This document shows positions 37,312 through 46,154 of a DNA stretch of 64,000 bases, piece after piece (position 1 is the stretch's first letter; every line of letters begins with the position of its first letter). Location of the stretch: positions 124,001 through 188,000 of the forward strand of contig CAMOGW010000001.1 of assembly GCA_946614435.1 (NCBI GenBank), given 5' to 3'. Source of the stretch: an uncultured Prevotella sp. (GTDB lineage: Bacteria > Bacteroidota > Bacteroidia > Bacteroidales > Bacteroidaceae). Both the position numbers and the translations under genes were made by a program. The notes beneath the pieces were generated by a model. It worked only from the letters and a program-made list of their open reading frames with translations. It was not told the DNA's origin and did no database searches.

Positions 37312-37352
37312 AGAGGAAGTGGTGCGCTTTGCGTATGCACTTCCTCTTTTTT
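37312..37352 (+). terminator. intrinsic terminator of the beta-helix gene
   Basis: AGAGGAAGTG (37312-37321) and CACTTCCTCT (37338-37347), perfect 10-bp stem, followed by a T-run. Confidence 0.85.
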
Positions 37353-37813
37353 GTGGTTTCTTGTATAAAACCGCTCAAGGCCAAGGACAACTTTCCCCCC
37401 CCTCAATGTCTTCGGTAATTCCGCCTCGACGGATGATAGACACCGATGAATTTACGCGAATGGCAAGAGAGTTTTTCGACCAGAAGTAACAATCATATAC
37501 AATATTAGTTGGTGGTGTAATGTTAAATATGTATTTTTGTGTTCAATTTTAGTACTGATGCGATAATTTCTGATTTCATTCAAAAATGCAAACATCTACG
37601 CGTATTTACAGGGCTAAACGAAGTTGGAAATCCAAATTTCGAAGTAGAGCCATTTCAAATCGAAAAATGTTTAAATCTTCCACAATGCCCATATATAAAG
37701 CGTTTGACGAATTTGATTTCATTTTTATCGCATCAGTAGTAATTCTCACTTATCATTGTCTTGAGAAGAAGGCAACGCTGTTACGGCAGGAAGATACCAC
37801 AAAACCGTATTAA
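37353..37813. other. spacer with possible gene debris
   Basis: About 460 bases with no intact gene. A 27-codon frame at roughly 37406-37489 (reading MSSVIPPRRMIDTDEFTRMA at its start) has protein-like composition but no start signals or homology that I recognise. Two short frames from 37539 and 37586 overlap each other and look random. The stretch probably contains the lost 5' part of the TPR gene that follows. Confidence 0.35.
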
Positions 37814-38428
37814 TATGCACAAATAAAGGACATACTGAACAATGCTCTATGTTATGCCAATGAGACTCAAAACACTAACAATCTTTTGCGAGTTACACGC
37901 AAATTAGCAGATATAGAGACTTATGAGGGTAAATGCAAAGATGCCGTTGAAAGGATAGAGCAATATATAACTGCTGACTCATGCATAGATAAAAGGTATG
38001 ATGTGTATTTGTTGGCTTCACTAGGAGAGGCATACAGGAAAAGTGGTAATTTAGAGATTGCCCGAAAATGCTTCGAGAAAGTCTTAAAGGCCAGCAGAGA
38101 AAAGAACATTCCTGGATGGATTGCACACGCAGAGCTGGCAATGGCAATGATTGATTATGATTTGAAGTGCTACTCCAAAGTCATCGAATCTACCATGTTA
38201 GTAGAAAAAGCTTATGCTTCAATTAATCATGAGTGGGGTATTATCAATTCGCAAACACTTAACATGATTGCAAATTATAAAGCCAATGGTTTTACATCGC
38301 AGATAGCAAGCAAAGTTGAATACTTGATAGAACGTTCCACAAAAATGAACTATCGGTATAATATCTCTATTCTAGAGGAATTCAAGAAGTCCAAGGACAT
38401 TGAATATTACCAATTATTTTTCTTGTAA
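37814..38428 (+). pseudogene. TPR protein remnant lacking its 5' end
   Basis: The frame is open from just after TAA 37811-37813. Coherent TPR-like sequence is encoded from the first codons (YAQIKDILNNALCYANET), before any standard start codon; the first possible one is TTG at 37886. TPR helices are clear around LASLGEAYRKSGNLEIARKC and AHAELAMAMIDYDL. This indicates a 5'-truncated gene or use of an unusual start. The reading ends intact at TAA 38428. It is followed 20 bases later by the cupin-Nudix gene, so it may once have been its helix-turn-helix/TPR regulator; that is speculative. Confidence 0.5.
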
Positions 38429-38448
38429 AACAGTACATTACATATATT

Positions 38449-39342
38449 ATGGGTAAAATTATTAAAATTGAGAACAATGAAATAACCAAAGCTATGGAAG
38501 GGGTTACTAGACAATATCTTGTTGGGAACCTAAAACTTCCACAGAAGTTGCAGCATATCAAATCTGAAGATTTAGAAATTGGAATTAGTTCATATTCCAA
38601 ATACACCGAAGAACCGCCTCATAAGCACTCCTTGGCTACAGAATATCAATATGTTTTATCTGGATGGACGAAATATATTGATACAGAAAATATGGTTGAA
38701 TATGAATTTAAGAAAGGAGACTTCTATGCCATTGAGACAAACACCTCCTATGCTCAGAAATGTAAAGCTGGAACAAACATCTTATTCATAAAGGTCCCTT
38801 CAATTAACGACAAAGAAGTTGTAGATGTTACTGAGACTATTCAAGCATGGTATGATGACGGTCTGAAAACAGTCAGAAAAGACTATGCTCATTTACCTGA
38901 TATGCCAAAGGCTAATTCAATGAAACCTGCGGCGGCTGTTGCAATCATAAATGACAGCAAGGTTCTCATGCTTAAACGTAAGGACAACAAAAAATGGACA
39001 CTTCCCGGGGGTACTCTCGAATTAGATGAAAGTCTGAGTGACTGTGCCATTCGAGAAATCAAAGAGGAATGCGGCCTTGATGTCGTTATTACAGATATTA
39101 TCGGAACATACACAGATCCCGATATAAGAATAGAATACTCTGACGGTGAAGTCAGACGTGAATTTACGATTGTCTTTCATGGCATCGTGCAATCTGACGA
39201 TGTAATTCTTGACGAAGAATCATCCGCCTATCAGTAGATTAGTTTAGATAATGTGGGAGATTTGCCTATGGCAGAATCTCAGAAGAAAAGAATTGCTGAT
39301 GTTATAGAGTACTTCCATACACAAAAAAAGGTCTTCAAATGA
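38449..39342 (+). pseudogene. cupin-Nudix hydrolase gene interrupted by an in-frame TAG
   Basis: Residues 1-262 comprise a cupin-like N-terminal domain (EEPPHKHSLATEYQYVLSG, about 54-72) and a Nudix domain with a complete Nudix box between G187 and L210 (GGTLELDES, then REIKEECGL). A TAG at 39235-39237 stops translation at SAYQ. The same frame then continues for 34 sensible codons (ISLDNVGDLPMAESQKKRIA onward) to TGA at 39340-39342, which overlaps the next ATG. In Nudix enzymes this position commonly reads W (Y-x-W-V/I-S), so a TGG-to-TAG change is likely. The core fold may survive, but the C-terminal strand and helix would be lost. Confidence 0.7.
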
Positions 39343-39818
39343 TGAAATTTACAGATTCAAGATTAAACCACAGCCTGAATGTGGCTCGTAAAATGAAGGA
39401 AATCATACAAAACAATCCGGACTTATTTACTTGTAAGCCGGAAGAGGGCTTCTATTTGGGCATCGTTCACGATATTGCATATGAATTTGTCGAAGACCCT
39501 ATTTTTCACGAACACAAAGGAGGAGAACTATTAAAAGAACTTGGTTTTAAGTATTGGAGGGAAGTATATTATCATGGTGATCCTGATGCAAATTACATTT
39601 CACCAGAATTGATGCTATTAAACTATGCTGATTTAATAACTGGTCCTAATGGTGAAAATTTGACAATATCCGAAAGGTTAATTGATATTGCGAACAGATA
39701 TGGAGAATCGTCCATACAATATATCAAGGCCAAAAGGCTTTCAGAGAAAGTCATTTGTGAATTTGTTCCAAAAATAAAAAAGCCCATCAGTGATTCTAAT
39801 GTCCCCTTATACTATTAA
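39339..39818 (+). CDS. HD-domain hydrolase
   Basis: 159 residues. R8-x-N-H-S-L near the start supplies the first His, and GIVHDIAYEF at about 42-51 the HD pair, with a later D in LLNYADLITGP, forming a complete HD metal site. YqeK-like and other small HD phosphohydrolases share this size. The ATG overlaps the end of the Nudix frame (ATGA), indicating that the two were an operon. Nudix plus HD suggests nucleotide or dinucleotide clean-up; the substrate is unknown. The 113 bases that follow hold the promoter and palindrome of the sigma-factor operon. Confidence 0.75.
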   Translation: MMKFTDSRLNHSLNVARKMKEIIQNNPDLFTCKPEEGFYLGIVHDIAYEFVEDPIFHEHKGGELLKELGFKYWREVYYHGDPDANYISPELMLLNYADLITGPNGENLTISERLIDIANRYGESSIQYIKAKRLSEKVICEFVPKIKKPISDSNVPLYY

Positions 39819-39879
39819 TGGTTTCATTTCCTGCAAAAAAGCATCGATAAACATTTAAAAAAGCGGTTTTTCTCATCTT

Positions 39880-39912
39880 AATAGAATTTATTCTATTTTT
39901 TTCGTACTTTTG
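39880..39912 (+). promoter_or_regulatory. promoter of the sigma-factor operon with embedded palindrome
   Basis: TACTTTTG at 39905-39912 is a near-consensus -7 element, 20 bases before the sigma-factor ATG. Directly upstream, AATAGAA (39880-39886) and TTCTATT (39891-39897) form a perfect 7-bp inverted repeat around TTTA. The usual -33 TTTG is missing, so the palindrome may be an operator or an alternative sigma site. Confidence 0.5.
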
Positions 39913-39931
39913 TACCCAAATTATAGGTTTT

Positions 39932-40486
39932 ATGACTGACCAAGAAATTGTAAAAGGACTGATAGAACGTGACAAGCGCATAACGGAGGATTTTTTCTTC
40001 GTTAAATGCAGACCATTGTTCTGCAGTATCATGAACATCGTATTCGACTATGAAGTGGAATACGATGAAATGGTCAATGAACTCTATGTATACCTTATGG
40101 AAGACGATGCCATTAAATTACGTAACTTCGAATATCGTAGTTCCGTTTACCAATGGTTGAAGATTCTCGCCATTCGCTTTTTCATTAAGAAAAGGGCTCG
40201 ACTGATAGATAATTCCAGTGGTGAGCCTCCTTATGACAAAAGAGATCAAATAGCTGCACCAAAATCAGATGTAGCAGTAGAACATGATATCGAACGGCTT
40301 TTCGAGGCCATGCCGACCAAGAGATATGTGTACGTAATCCGTCGGCTGATACTTGAAGAATGTGAACCAGAAGAACTGGCGCGGGAGATGAACATAACAA
40401 CCGCGAACCTGTACAATATAAAACGGCGCTCTATGGCTCAACTGACTCGTATCGCCCTTAACGACAGAAGAAAATATGGCAAATAA
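39932..40486 (+). CDS. ECF-like sigma-70 family RNA polymerase sigma factor
   Basis: 184 residues. A region 2-like segment (DEMVNELYVYLMEDDAIKLR, then VYQWLKILAIRFFIKKRAR, about 48-90) and a C-terminal region 4-like helix-turn-helix (EPEELAREMNITTANLYNIKRRS, about 145-168) have the layout of ECF sigma factors. It directs RNA polymerase to specific promoters. Its 3' end overlaps the next gene by 11 bases, and that product starts with an anti-sigma-like segment, the common sigma/anti-sigma arrangement. It is first in the plus-strand arm of the modification island. Confidence 0.8.
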   Translation: MTDQEIVKGLIERDKRITEDFFFVKCRPLFCSIMNIVFDYEVEYDEMVNELYVYLMEDDAIKLRNFEYRSSVYQWLKILAIRFFIKKRARLIDNSSGEPPYDKRDQIAAPKSDVAVEHDIERLFEAMPTKRYVYVIRRLILEECEPEELAREMNITTANLYNIKRRSMAQLTRIALNDRRKYGK

Positions 40487-41423
40487 AGACTTGATATCCG
40501 ACGAATTGCTGGCCGCCTATCTTGATGGCAACACCAGTGAAGAGGAAACGAAGCAGGTGCTACAGGCTCTAAAGACTGATAAGCAGTTGCAAGAGGTTCT
40601 TAACGTCGCTCTTCAGGCAGAGGATGAAGCATCGATAATTCCACTGCGAAGTGAAGTTTTACCCATGCTTCAGATGGCAGCACTAAGCGGTGAAAACGTC
40701 TGCGCCGTGCTATGTGAAATCTTCATTCTCCAACATCATAATATCTCCTACGACAAAGAAAATCTTATCAATACTGCAAGAAAGAACGATTGGCTAAAGC
40801 CAGAGGGTACACCTCTCTATTGCTTAGGCAACTTGCTGGCTTATTCCGGAATGTTTGTTAGCAGGAGATATGATTCAACACTGGATGATATCCGCAGTGC
40901 ACTTGAAAAAGACAATGATGTAGTTATTGGTGTTGATCGTGAAAAACTATATGCTGAGGAAATTGATCTGGAGGACTTGACCAATCATGCTGTCGTAGTA
41001 ACAAAGATAGAAAGCGATGCCGTTACCATCTTTGACCCCTACGAAGATCCTTACGTCAAGAAGGTTCCTATTTCAGATTTCCTTAATGCCTGGAAGGAGT
41101 CTCATAACTACATGATTCAGGTATTCCAGTCTGTGGAAGAATATGAACCCCATCCTATTAATGTGGACTCTATTCCCCTTAATGAGAACCTTGAAGAACT
41201 TATAGAAGCCATTGCTGAGAACGCCCATGACATTTGGGCAGAAAAGATGATAGGACGTGGATGGTCATACGGTAAGGTGAGGGATGAAGAGAAGAAACAA
41301 GACCCTTGCATACTTCCCTATACAGCACTTCCTGATGATGAAAAGGAATACGACCGTCTCATGGCTTATAACACTATAAAGTTAGTTAAGAAATTAGGTT
41401 TTACCAGTTCTGGCAACGGCTGA
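40476..41423 (+). CDS. anti-sigma-like / papain-fold (C39-type) / RyR-domain protein
   Basis: 315 residues in three parts. Residues 6-45 (ISDELLAAYLDGNTSEEE) look like the start of Bacteroidota anti-sigma proteins. Residues 70-220 resemble a C39-type cysteine peptidase fold: C76 or C80 in GENVCAVLCE, H171 in LTNHAVVVTKI and D187 in TIFDPYED. Residues 238-309 match the RyR domain (AENAHDIWAEKMIGRGWSYG, then VRDEEKKQDPCILPY), a module known from ryanodine receptors and found in bacterial conflict and signalling proteins. No membrane segment is seen. It may sense a nucleotide or peptide signal and release the sigma factor by proteolysis; this is inference. Confidence 0.75.
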   Translation: MANKDLISDELLAAYLDGNTSEEETKQVLQALKTDKQLQEVLNVALQAEDEASIIPLRSEVLPMLQMAALSGENVCAVLCEIFILQHHNISYDKENLINTARKNDWLKPEGTPLYCLGNLLAYSGMFVSRRYDSTLDDIRSALEKDNDVVIGVDREKLYAEEIDLEDLTNHAVVVTKIESDAVTIFDPYEDPYVKKVPISDFLNAWKESHNYMIQVFQSVEEYEPHPINVDSIPLNENLEELIEAIAENAHDIWAEKMIGRGWSYGKVRDEEKKQDPCILPYTALPDDEKEYDRLMAYNTIKLVKKLGFTSSGNG

Positions 41424-41464
41424 AATATAGCACAATTATAATTTTTTTGTTTGGCATGATAGAA

Positions 41465-41492
41465 AGGGCTACTTCGGTGGCTCTTTTTTTTT
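41465..41492 (+). terminator. UUCG-capped hairpin with T-run
   Basis: AGGGCTAC (41465-41472), TTCG tetraloop, GTGGCTCT (41477-41484) with G-T wobbles, then eight T. It lies in the 86-base gap before the AAA+ gene. It acts as a terminator or attenuator, so expression of the AAA+, Sel1 and WG genes may be partly separated from the sigma genes. Confidence 0.6.
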
Positions 41493-41509
41493 GTATTCAT
41501 TCTGGAAAT

Positions 41510-43729
41510 ATGGACAGTATCACGCAAAATTTCACCGATCAAGAACTCATGAACAGGCTTCATGAGTTGATGGAAGCCCCTCATCCGCAAATGGATGCCT
41601 CTCTCTTTGATTCTGAGGAGAGCATATCAAGTAAAACCATTAGTACTCCCAATTTGAAGGACATTAGGAAAATTGAACTATCATTATCAACAAGCGATTC
41701 AGCAGACTATACTGACGGTTGTGTTATTGTAAGCATCCAGGCAAGGAAAGGCTCGATGATTAAGGAGGGTCGTTTCACTTGCTTTGTCTACACAGATGAC
41801 TATTCACCGATGTGCAACAGCGATGTGACATATAAGTTCAATCGCGAAAACAGTATCAATGTGAGTATCGTCATGCTTTCTTTCCGCATTTGGTTGCCAG
41901 GGAAATACTTCCTTTTGGTTCGTGATAAGAATAATGGTTCTCTTGCACGTATTGACTTCGAGGTGGACAAGTCAATGAATATTATTCAGCAGCCACTAAC
42001 GATGTGTCCAATCTGTAGTATAGAAGACATCCTTACCACTAGTGTGGAAAACGCAGAGTCGAGCTGGGATGTTCTCTCAACAACTCCCGGAACCGCCGAG
42101 TTAAGAAAATATGCTCTGGAGAGTAGGCGGTTGAAAATCTACAATGAGTTTCGGAAGGGACTAAGTGGCAGAGAATTGAAAGTCAGCCGAAATCTTCTGA
42201 TCTATACCACGAACAGGGACTGGAACGCCGAAATCCTTCAGTCTTTCCAGAAACTCGCTGTACCAGGCTACTACTATATTCACATTGACTGCAACACGCT
42301 CTACAACGCAGCCCTACAAAATCCCTTTGAGCCCTTGAACGAAAAGCTGAACAATACAACCAATCAGGTCTTTTGCCTGACAAGCCCAGGAGCATTGCTC
42401 AGCACAGGAGGAAAAGTGGTCACGCGACAGATTGTAGAGAAAATCTGTGAAGACAAGGAGAAATACAAGCTTTGGCTATGTGGCGGCAAACAAGAAATCG
42501 AGAGTGTTCTGGATGTCTATCCTTCACTGAAAGAATTGTTTCTTTGCGGAAACGCCTTAACCCAACAGCCCTACAGCGGCTTTGAACTTGTACAGGCTTT
42601 CATCAAGGAACTGGATAATGAGCATCTTGATCCATCCGAGGCTACTATGGATACGCTTGCCAGAGCAATACTGGAACATCATGAACACGGATGTTTCTCA
42701 ACATGGTCACTAAGCAGCATCCGCCGATATGTTGCTGAAGAAGTTTCTCCTCGTTACCTCTGCCGTGCACTTGAAGGTATCATGTCGGAGAAGGGGGAAT
42801 TGCCAAAGTTACCTATTGAAGACATCCCCTTCGACCTCCTACCCAACTCAACATCGGAGTTCGAGGAAAGCATCAAGGAACTTAATGAAATGGTGGGACT
42901 TGACGACATCAAGAAGAGTATTACGACGATTGCTAACCAGTCCCGTTTTTTCATAGAGCGAAGCAAGGCAGGATTCCATACGTCAAACAAGGCTGCGCAA
43001 CATGCCATTTTCACAGGCAATCCAGGTACTGGCAAAACGACAGTTGCTAGAATGCTTGGAAAGATTTACCACTCCATCGGCCTGCTTTCAAAAGGCGATG
43101 TGATATGTGCAGACCGCACAAGACTTGTAGGCCGCTATATCGGCGAGACCGAAGAGAACATGAAGGCAGTTTTGGAAGAAGCGAGAGGAAACGTGCTCTT
43201 CATTGACGAGGCATACAACCTCTATGAGGGTACAGCAGACAGAAAAGACTATGGTGCCAAGGTCATCGACAGTCTACTGACCGTTCTTTCACAGCCCAAT
43301 CCCGATATGGTCATCATCTTTGCAGGCTATGAGAAGGAAATGGATGCTATGCTGACTTCCAACCCCGGACTGATGGGACGTTTCCCATATAAGTATCGCT
43401 TCAGCGATTACGATGCTGACCAATTGATGGAGATTGCACTTCACCTATTTGCCAAAGACGAATACATTCTCAATGAGGAAGCCAAAACCACGCTACGCCA
43501 GAGGATAAGCGATACACTATCTCAACGCACCAAGAACTTTGGCAATGCCCGTTGGGTGGAGCAGTTCATCAGAAATGGTATCATCCCCGCAATGGCAAAC
43601 CGTGTCACACAGGATTCCGTCAAGGATTACCAGCATATCCTCGCCTCGGATATTGAGGAAGGCTATAAGAAGTTTAACCCTCGCATGATAGAACTGAAGC
43701 CCCGCCGCCAAGTGGGTTTCAATTCCTAA
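41510..43729 (+). CDS. CbxX/CfqX-type AAA+ ATPase with long N-terminal region
   Basis: 739 residues from ATG 41510; the upstream extension crosses a terminator hairpin. The C-terminal third is an AAA+ module: GNPGTGKTTVARMLGKIYH (Walker A about 503-510), NVLFIDEAYNLYEG (Walker B about 566), and GLMGRFPYKYRF with an arginine finger. FGNARWVEQFIRNGI is typical of the CbxX/CfqX group, hexameric remodelling ATPases. The first 470 residues contain a beta-rich domain (about 40-160) and an alpha/beta stretch that I do not recognise. It probably remodels a partner encoded in this locus. Sel1 and WG genes follow within 20 bases of each other. Confidence 0.85.
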   Translation: MDSITQNFTDQELMNRLHELMEAPHPQMDASLFDSEESISSKTISTPNLKDIRKIELSLSTSDSADYTDGCVIVSIQARKGSMIKEGRFTCFVYTDDYSPMCNSDVTYKFNRENSINVSIVMLSFRIWLPGKYFLLVRDKNNGSLARIDFEVDKSMNIIQQPLTMCPICSIEDILTTSVENAESSWDVLSTTPGTAELRKYALESRRLKIYNEFRKGLSGRELKVSRNLLIYTTNRDWNAEILQSFQKLAVPGYYYIHIDCNTLYNAALQNPFEPLNEKLNNTTNQVFCLTSPGALLSTGGKVVTRQIVEKICEDKEKYKLWLCGGKQEIESVLDVYPSLKELFLCGNALTQQPYSGFELVQAFIKELDNEHLDPSEATMDTLARAILEHHEHGCFSTWSLSSIRRYVAEEVSPRYLCRALEGIMSEKGELPKLPIEDIPFDLLPNSTSEFEESIKELNEMVGLDDIKKSITTIANQSRFFIERSKAGFHTSNKAAQHAIFTGNPGTGKTTVARMLGKIYHSIGLLSKGDVICADRTRLVGRYIGETEENMKAVLEEARGNVLFIDEAYNLYEGTADRKDYGAKVIDSLLTVLSQPNPDMVIIFAGYEKEMDAMLTSNPGLMGRFPYKYRFSDYDADQLMEIALHLFAKDEYILNEEAKTTLRQRISDTLSQRTKNFGNARWVEQFIRNGIIPAMANRVTQDSVKDYQHILASDIEEGYKKFNPRMIELKPRRQVGFNS

Positions 43730-43747
43730 ACAAATCTGTTTTCACAC

Positions 43748-44875
43748 ATGATAAAGCAATTGCCATCATACGAAACAACCATCAAGGCCATTAGGGGAGG
43801 TAAAGACCCTATGGCCTTCCTCCACCTTGGCATTCTTTATGCCCAGGGCATTGGTACTGAACAAAATGATGTACTTGCTGACTACTTCTTGAAAAAATCA
43901 CTTGATATGGGATGTAAAGAGGCAGAAGAATATCTCGTCGTTGAATACGAATCTGGGAAAAAGGACTTTGCAGCAGAGTTTAAATCTTACATCGGTGAGG
44001 ATGGTTCCGCATCACGAGAAACGATAGCCAAACTTAGGGCAAGAGTTGAAGTTGAGAGAAAGGCAAAAAACTATGGGAATCTCTCAAGAATCCGTAATCA
44101 TCTGACGATAATCTATCCAGAGTACAATCGTGAGAAAGCTATTAAGGACATTCTGCACAGTCGAGATTCCATTGATGCTGACATTCTTTACACCCTCAGT
44201 ACCGCTGACAATAGATCGGAAGTCTTCTTGAAATCTCAGGACAGGCTACTACAGCAACTCTATGCCCCAATTACCACTGACTCGTGGCTTTATGATACTA
44301 TAACAAAACTTGACGACATCGATTTGCTGGGAAAGGATGAGAGTGAGCTAGCACAGTGTATTGTAAACCTCACCTCTTCTTACAAAACAATTTGCAAGAA
44401 AAACGCCATAGAACCCAAGGAAATATATTCTTTGGACTCTTTAAGATTATATCCGTACATCAGGATTTCAGATTTAGTCCTATTAAGATGGCAGGGATTA
44501 AAGGGCTTGTTGTCCATAAAGGACGTAGAGCCAGCCATACATGATAAGTTCTTAAATTGTCTGGATAGTGATGAAAAGTTGCTTAATGTCTGCGAAGAGG
44601 TGAAAGATCAAGACCTCCAATTGTTCCTTATCTCATTTGTGGAACTGAACATAGATATTGAATCACTTGAAATCGATTCATTAGCTTTGTTGAAAGCCTA
44701 TCGCAACAAAGATCTCGAACCTCTTGCAAAACACATTAATGCCTTTTTAGACAGATTGAATAAGGTTGGCATCAAACACTATCTTTCACATTATACAGTA
44801 GGACGACTCCCACCTATCGATTTATCTAAAGAATATGCAGATTCCAGTGTCCAACAAAATAGTATTAACAATTAA
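43748..44875 (+). CDS. Sel1-repeat-containing protein
   Basis: 375 residues, no signal peptide. The N-terminal 70 residues contain Sel1/TPR-like repeats (FLHLGILYAQGIGTEQNDVL, LKKSLDMGCKEAEEYL), which form helical scaffolds for protein contacts. The remainder is helical with no recognised domain. It starts 18 bases after the AAA+ gene and ends 12 before the WG gene. It is likely an adaptor for the AAA+ ATPase, inferred from position. Confidence 0.65.
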   Translation: MIKQLPSYETTIKAIRGGKDPMAFLHLGILYAQGIGTEQNDVLADYFLKKSLDMGCKEAEEYLVVEYESGKKDFAAEFKSYIGEDGSASRETIAKLRARVEVERKAKNYGNLSRIRNHLTIIYPEYNREKAIKDILHSRDSIDADILYTLSTADNRSEVFLKSQDRLLQQLYAPITTDSWLYDTITKLDDIDLLGKDESELAQCIVNLTSSYKTICKKNAIEPKEIYSLDSLRLYPYIRISDLVLLRWQGLKGLLSIKDVEPAIHDKFLNCLDSDEKLLNVCEEVKDQDLQLFLISFVELNIDIESLEIDSLALLKAYRNKDLEPLAKHINAFLDRLNKVGIKHYLSHYTVGRLPPIDLSKEYADSSVQQNSINN

Positions 44876-44887
44876 AACAGTACGATT

Positions 44888-45979
44888 ATGAAATTCTGTA
44901 AGTTTTCAAAGATGCGCAATCTTCGCATCCTCGTGTACCTCAAGAAGGTTGGTTGTATTATCTTGTATGCTTTCTTTATCCTGTGCTTCATCACAGGCTG
45001 TTACAACATCTGTCATCGCCCGTTTAGCGGCTTCGTCCATTCTGTCATTCTCGATGACCGTTATGACCGCTACTATCACAAGGAAGAACTCAACGAACAC
45101 ATCACCTTCTATAGCAATGGTGCTCATGGCTATGTCAAGAACAACTATACCGACAAGAAGGTGCTTCGTGATGTCAAATGGGTCATTAAATCAGATAACA
45201 TGGAAGACACATTGGCGTGTTATGCAAGCAACGGCTTCCGTGGTTTCCTCGATGTTCGCACTGGCCGTTCTGTTATCCCCGCCGAACGTTATACAAAAGC
45301 GTGGCTTTTCTCTGAAGGACTTGCTGCAGTAATGGAGAAAGATAGCACCATTAAGTTTATCGATACTCATGGCCAGGTGGTCATCAGTAATAAGGACTTC
45401 CGCTATCCTGTTTTCTCTTATGGTTATCTTTTCTATGACAGTCTTTGCGCTATGACTGATACATCAGGCAAATGGGGCATCATCAACAGAAATGGCGACT
45501 GGGTTGTTCGTCCCGAATACGATGGTATCGCACATGTGCAGACAGGACATTGGAAACTGAGCAAGAATGAACAAAAAGGCCTGCTTGATAAGAAAGCTAA
45601 CCCCATTCTCCCACTGGAGTATCGTGATATCAACGTGATGGAACAGGGCATTTCGGTTGTATTTGATGACTACTCTATGCAGATGATGACTCTCGACGGA
45701 TCCCTGAAGTATCAGTTCGTCTCTGGAGATATTGATGATATTTATTACACTACTCAAGAGACAAATGAGATGGGGGATGACATACGTAAGTTGACACCAT
45801 GCAAGGCCTATTCCACCTATGCAGGCCGCTGCGGCTTGCTCAGTCCAGAGGGAAAGCCATTGACGAAACCCGATTTCACTTCTATTACTAGCATCGGCCC
45901 CAACCTCTACTATTGTGTTTACGATTTTACAAACACAGGTATTATCCTCGATGACAAAGGGAATCATGTAAACGAGTAA
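44888..45979 (+). CDS. membrane-anchored WG-repeat protein
   Basis: 363 residues. One strong membrane segment (VGCIILYAFFILCFITGCYN, about 21-40) is followed by an extracytoplasmic domain. That domain has WG-type beta repeats: FSEGLAAVMEKDSTIKFID, DTSGKWGIINRNGDWVVRPEY, ISVVFDD and CGLLSPEGKPL. Such repeats are thought to bind peptides or glycans. It is the last gene of the plus arm, facing the ADP-ribosyltransferase gene convergently, and may sense the envelope for this system. Confidence 0.75.
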   Translation: MKFCKFSKMRNLRILVYLKKVGCIILYAFFILCFITGCYNICHRPFSGFVHSVILDDRYDRYYHKEELNEHITFYSNGAHGYVKNNYTDKKVLRDVKWVIKSDNMEDTLACYASNGFRGFLDVRTGRSVIPAERYTKAWLFSEGLAAVMEKDSTIKFIDTHGQVVISNKDFRYPVFSYGYLFYDSLCAMTDTSGKWGIINRNGDWVVRPEYDGIAHVQTGHWKLSKNEQKGLLDKKANPILPLEYRDINVMEQGISVVFDDYSMQMMTLDGSLKYQFVSGDIDDIYYTTQETNEMGDDIRKLTPCKAYSTYAGRCGLLSPEGKPLTKPDFTSITSIGPNLYYCVYDFTNTGIILDDKGNHVNE

Positions 45980-46030
45980 TATGTAATCATATGAATCATG
46001 AAAAAGCATGAGCTGATAAGGCTCTCTCAT

Positions 46031-46065
46031 AACCCAGCTTTGATAGATAAAGTCAAAGTTGGGTT
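46031..46065. terminator. 13-bp hairpin between convergent operons
   Basis: AACCCAGCTTTGA (46031-46043) and TCAAAGTTGGGTT (46053-46065) pair with one wobble around a nine-base loop. No long T-run follows on either strand, so it may be a bidirectional transcription barrier rather than a classical terminator. The spacer 45980-46154 holds no gene. Confidence 0.5.
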
Positions 46066-46154
46066 AATGCCCGATGGAGCATGTTGTATGAAAAGAAGTC
46101 TAAATTCCTCATGACCTCCTCAATGTGCTTATATGATATTTCATTAATTGTTTA

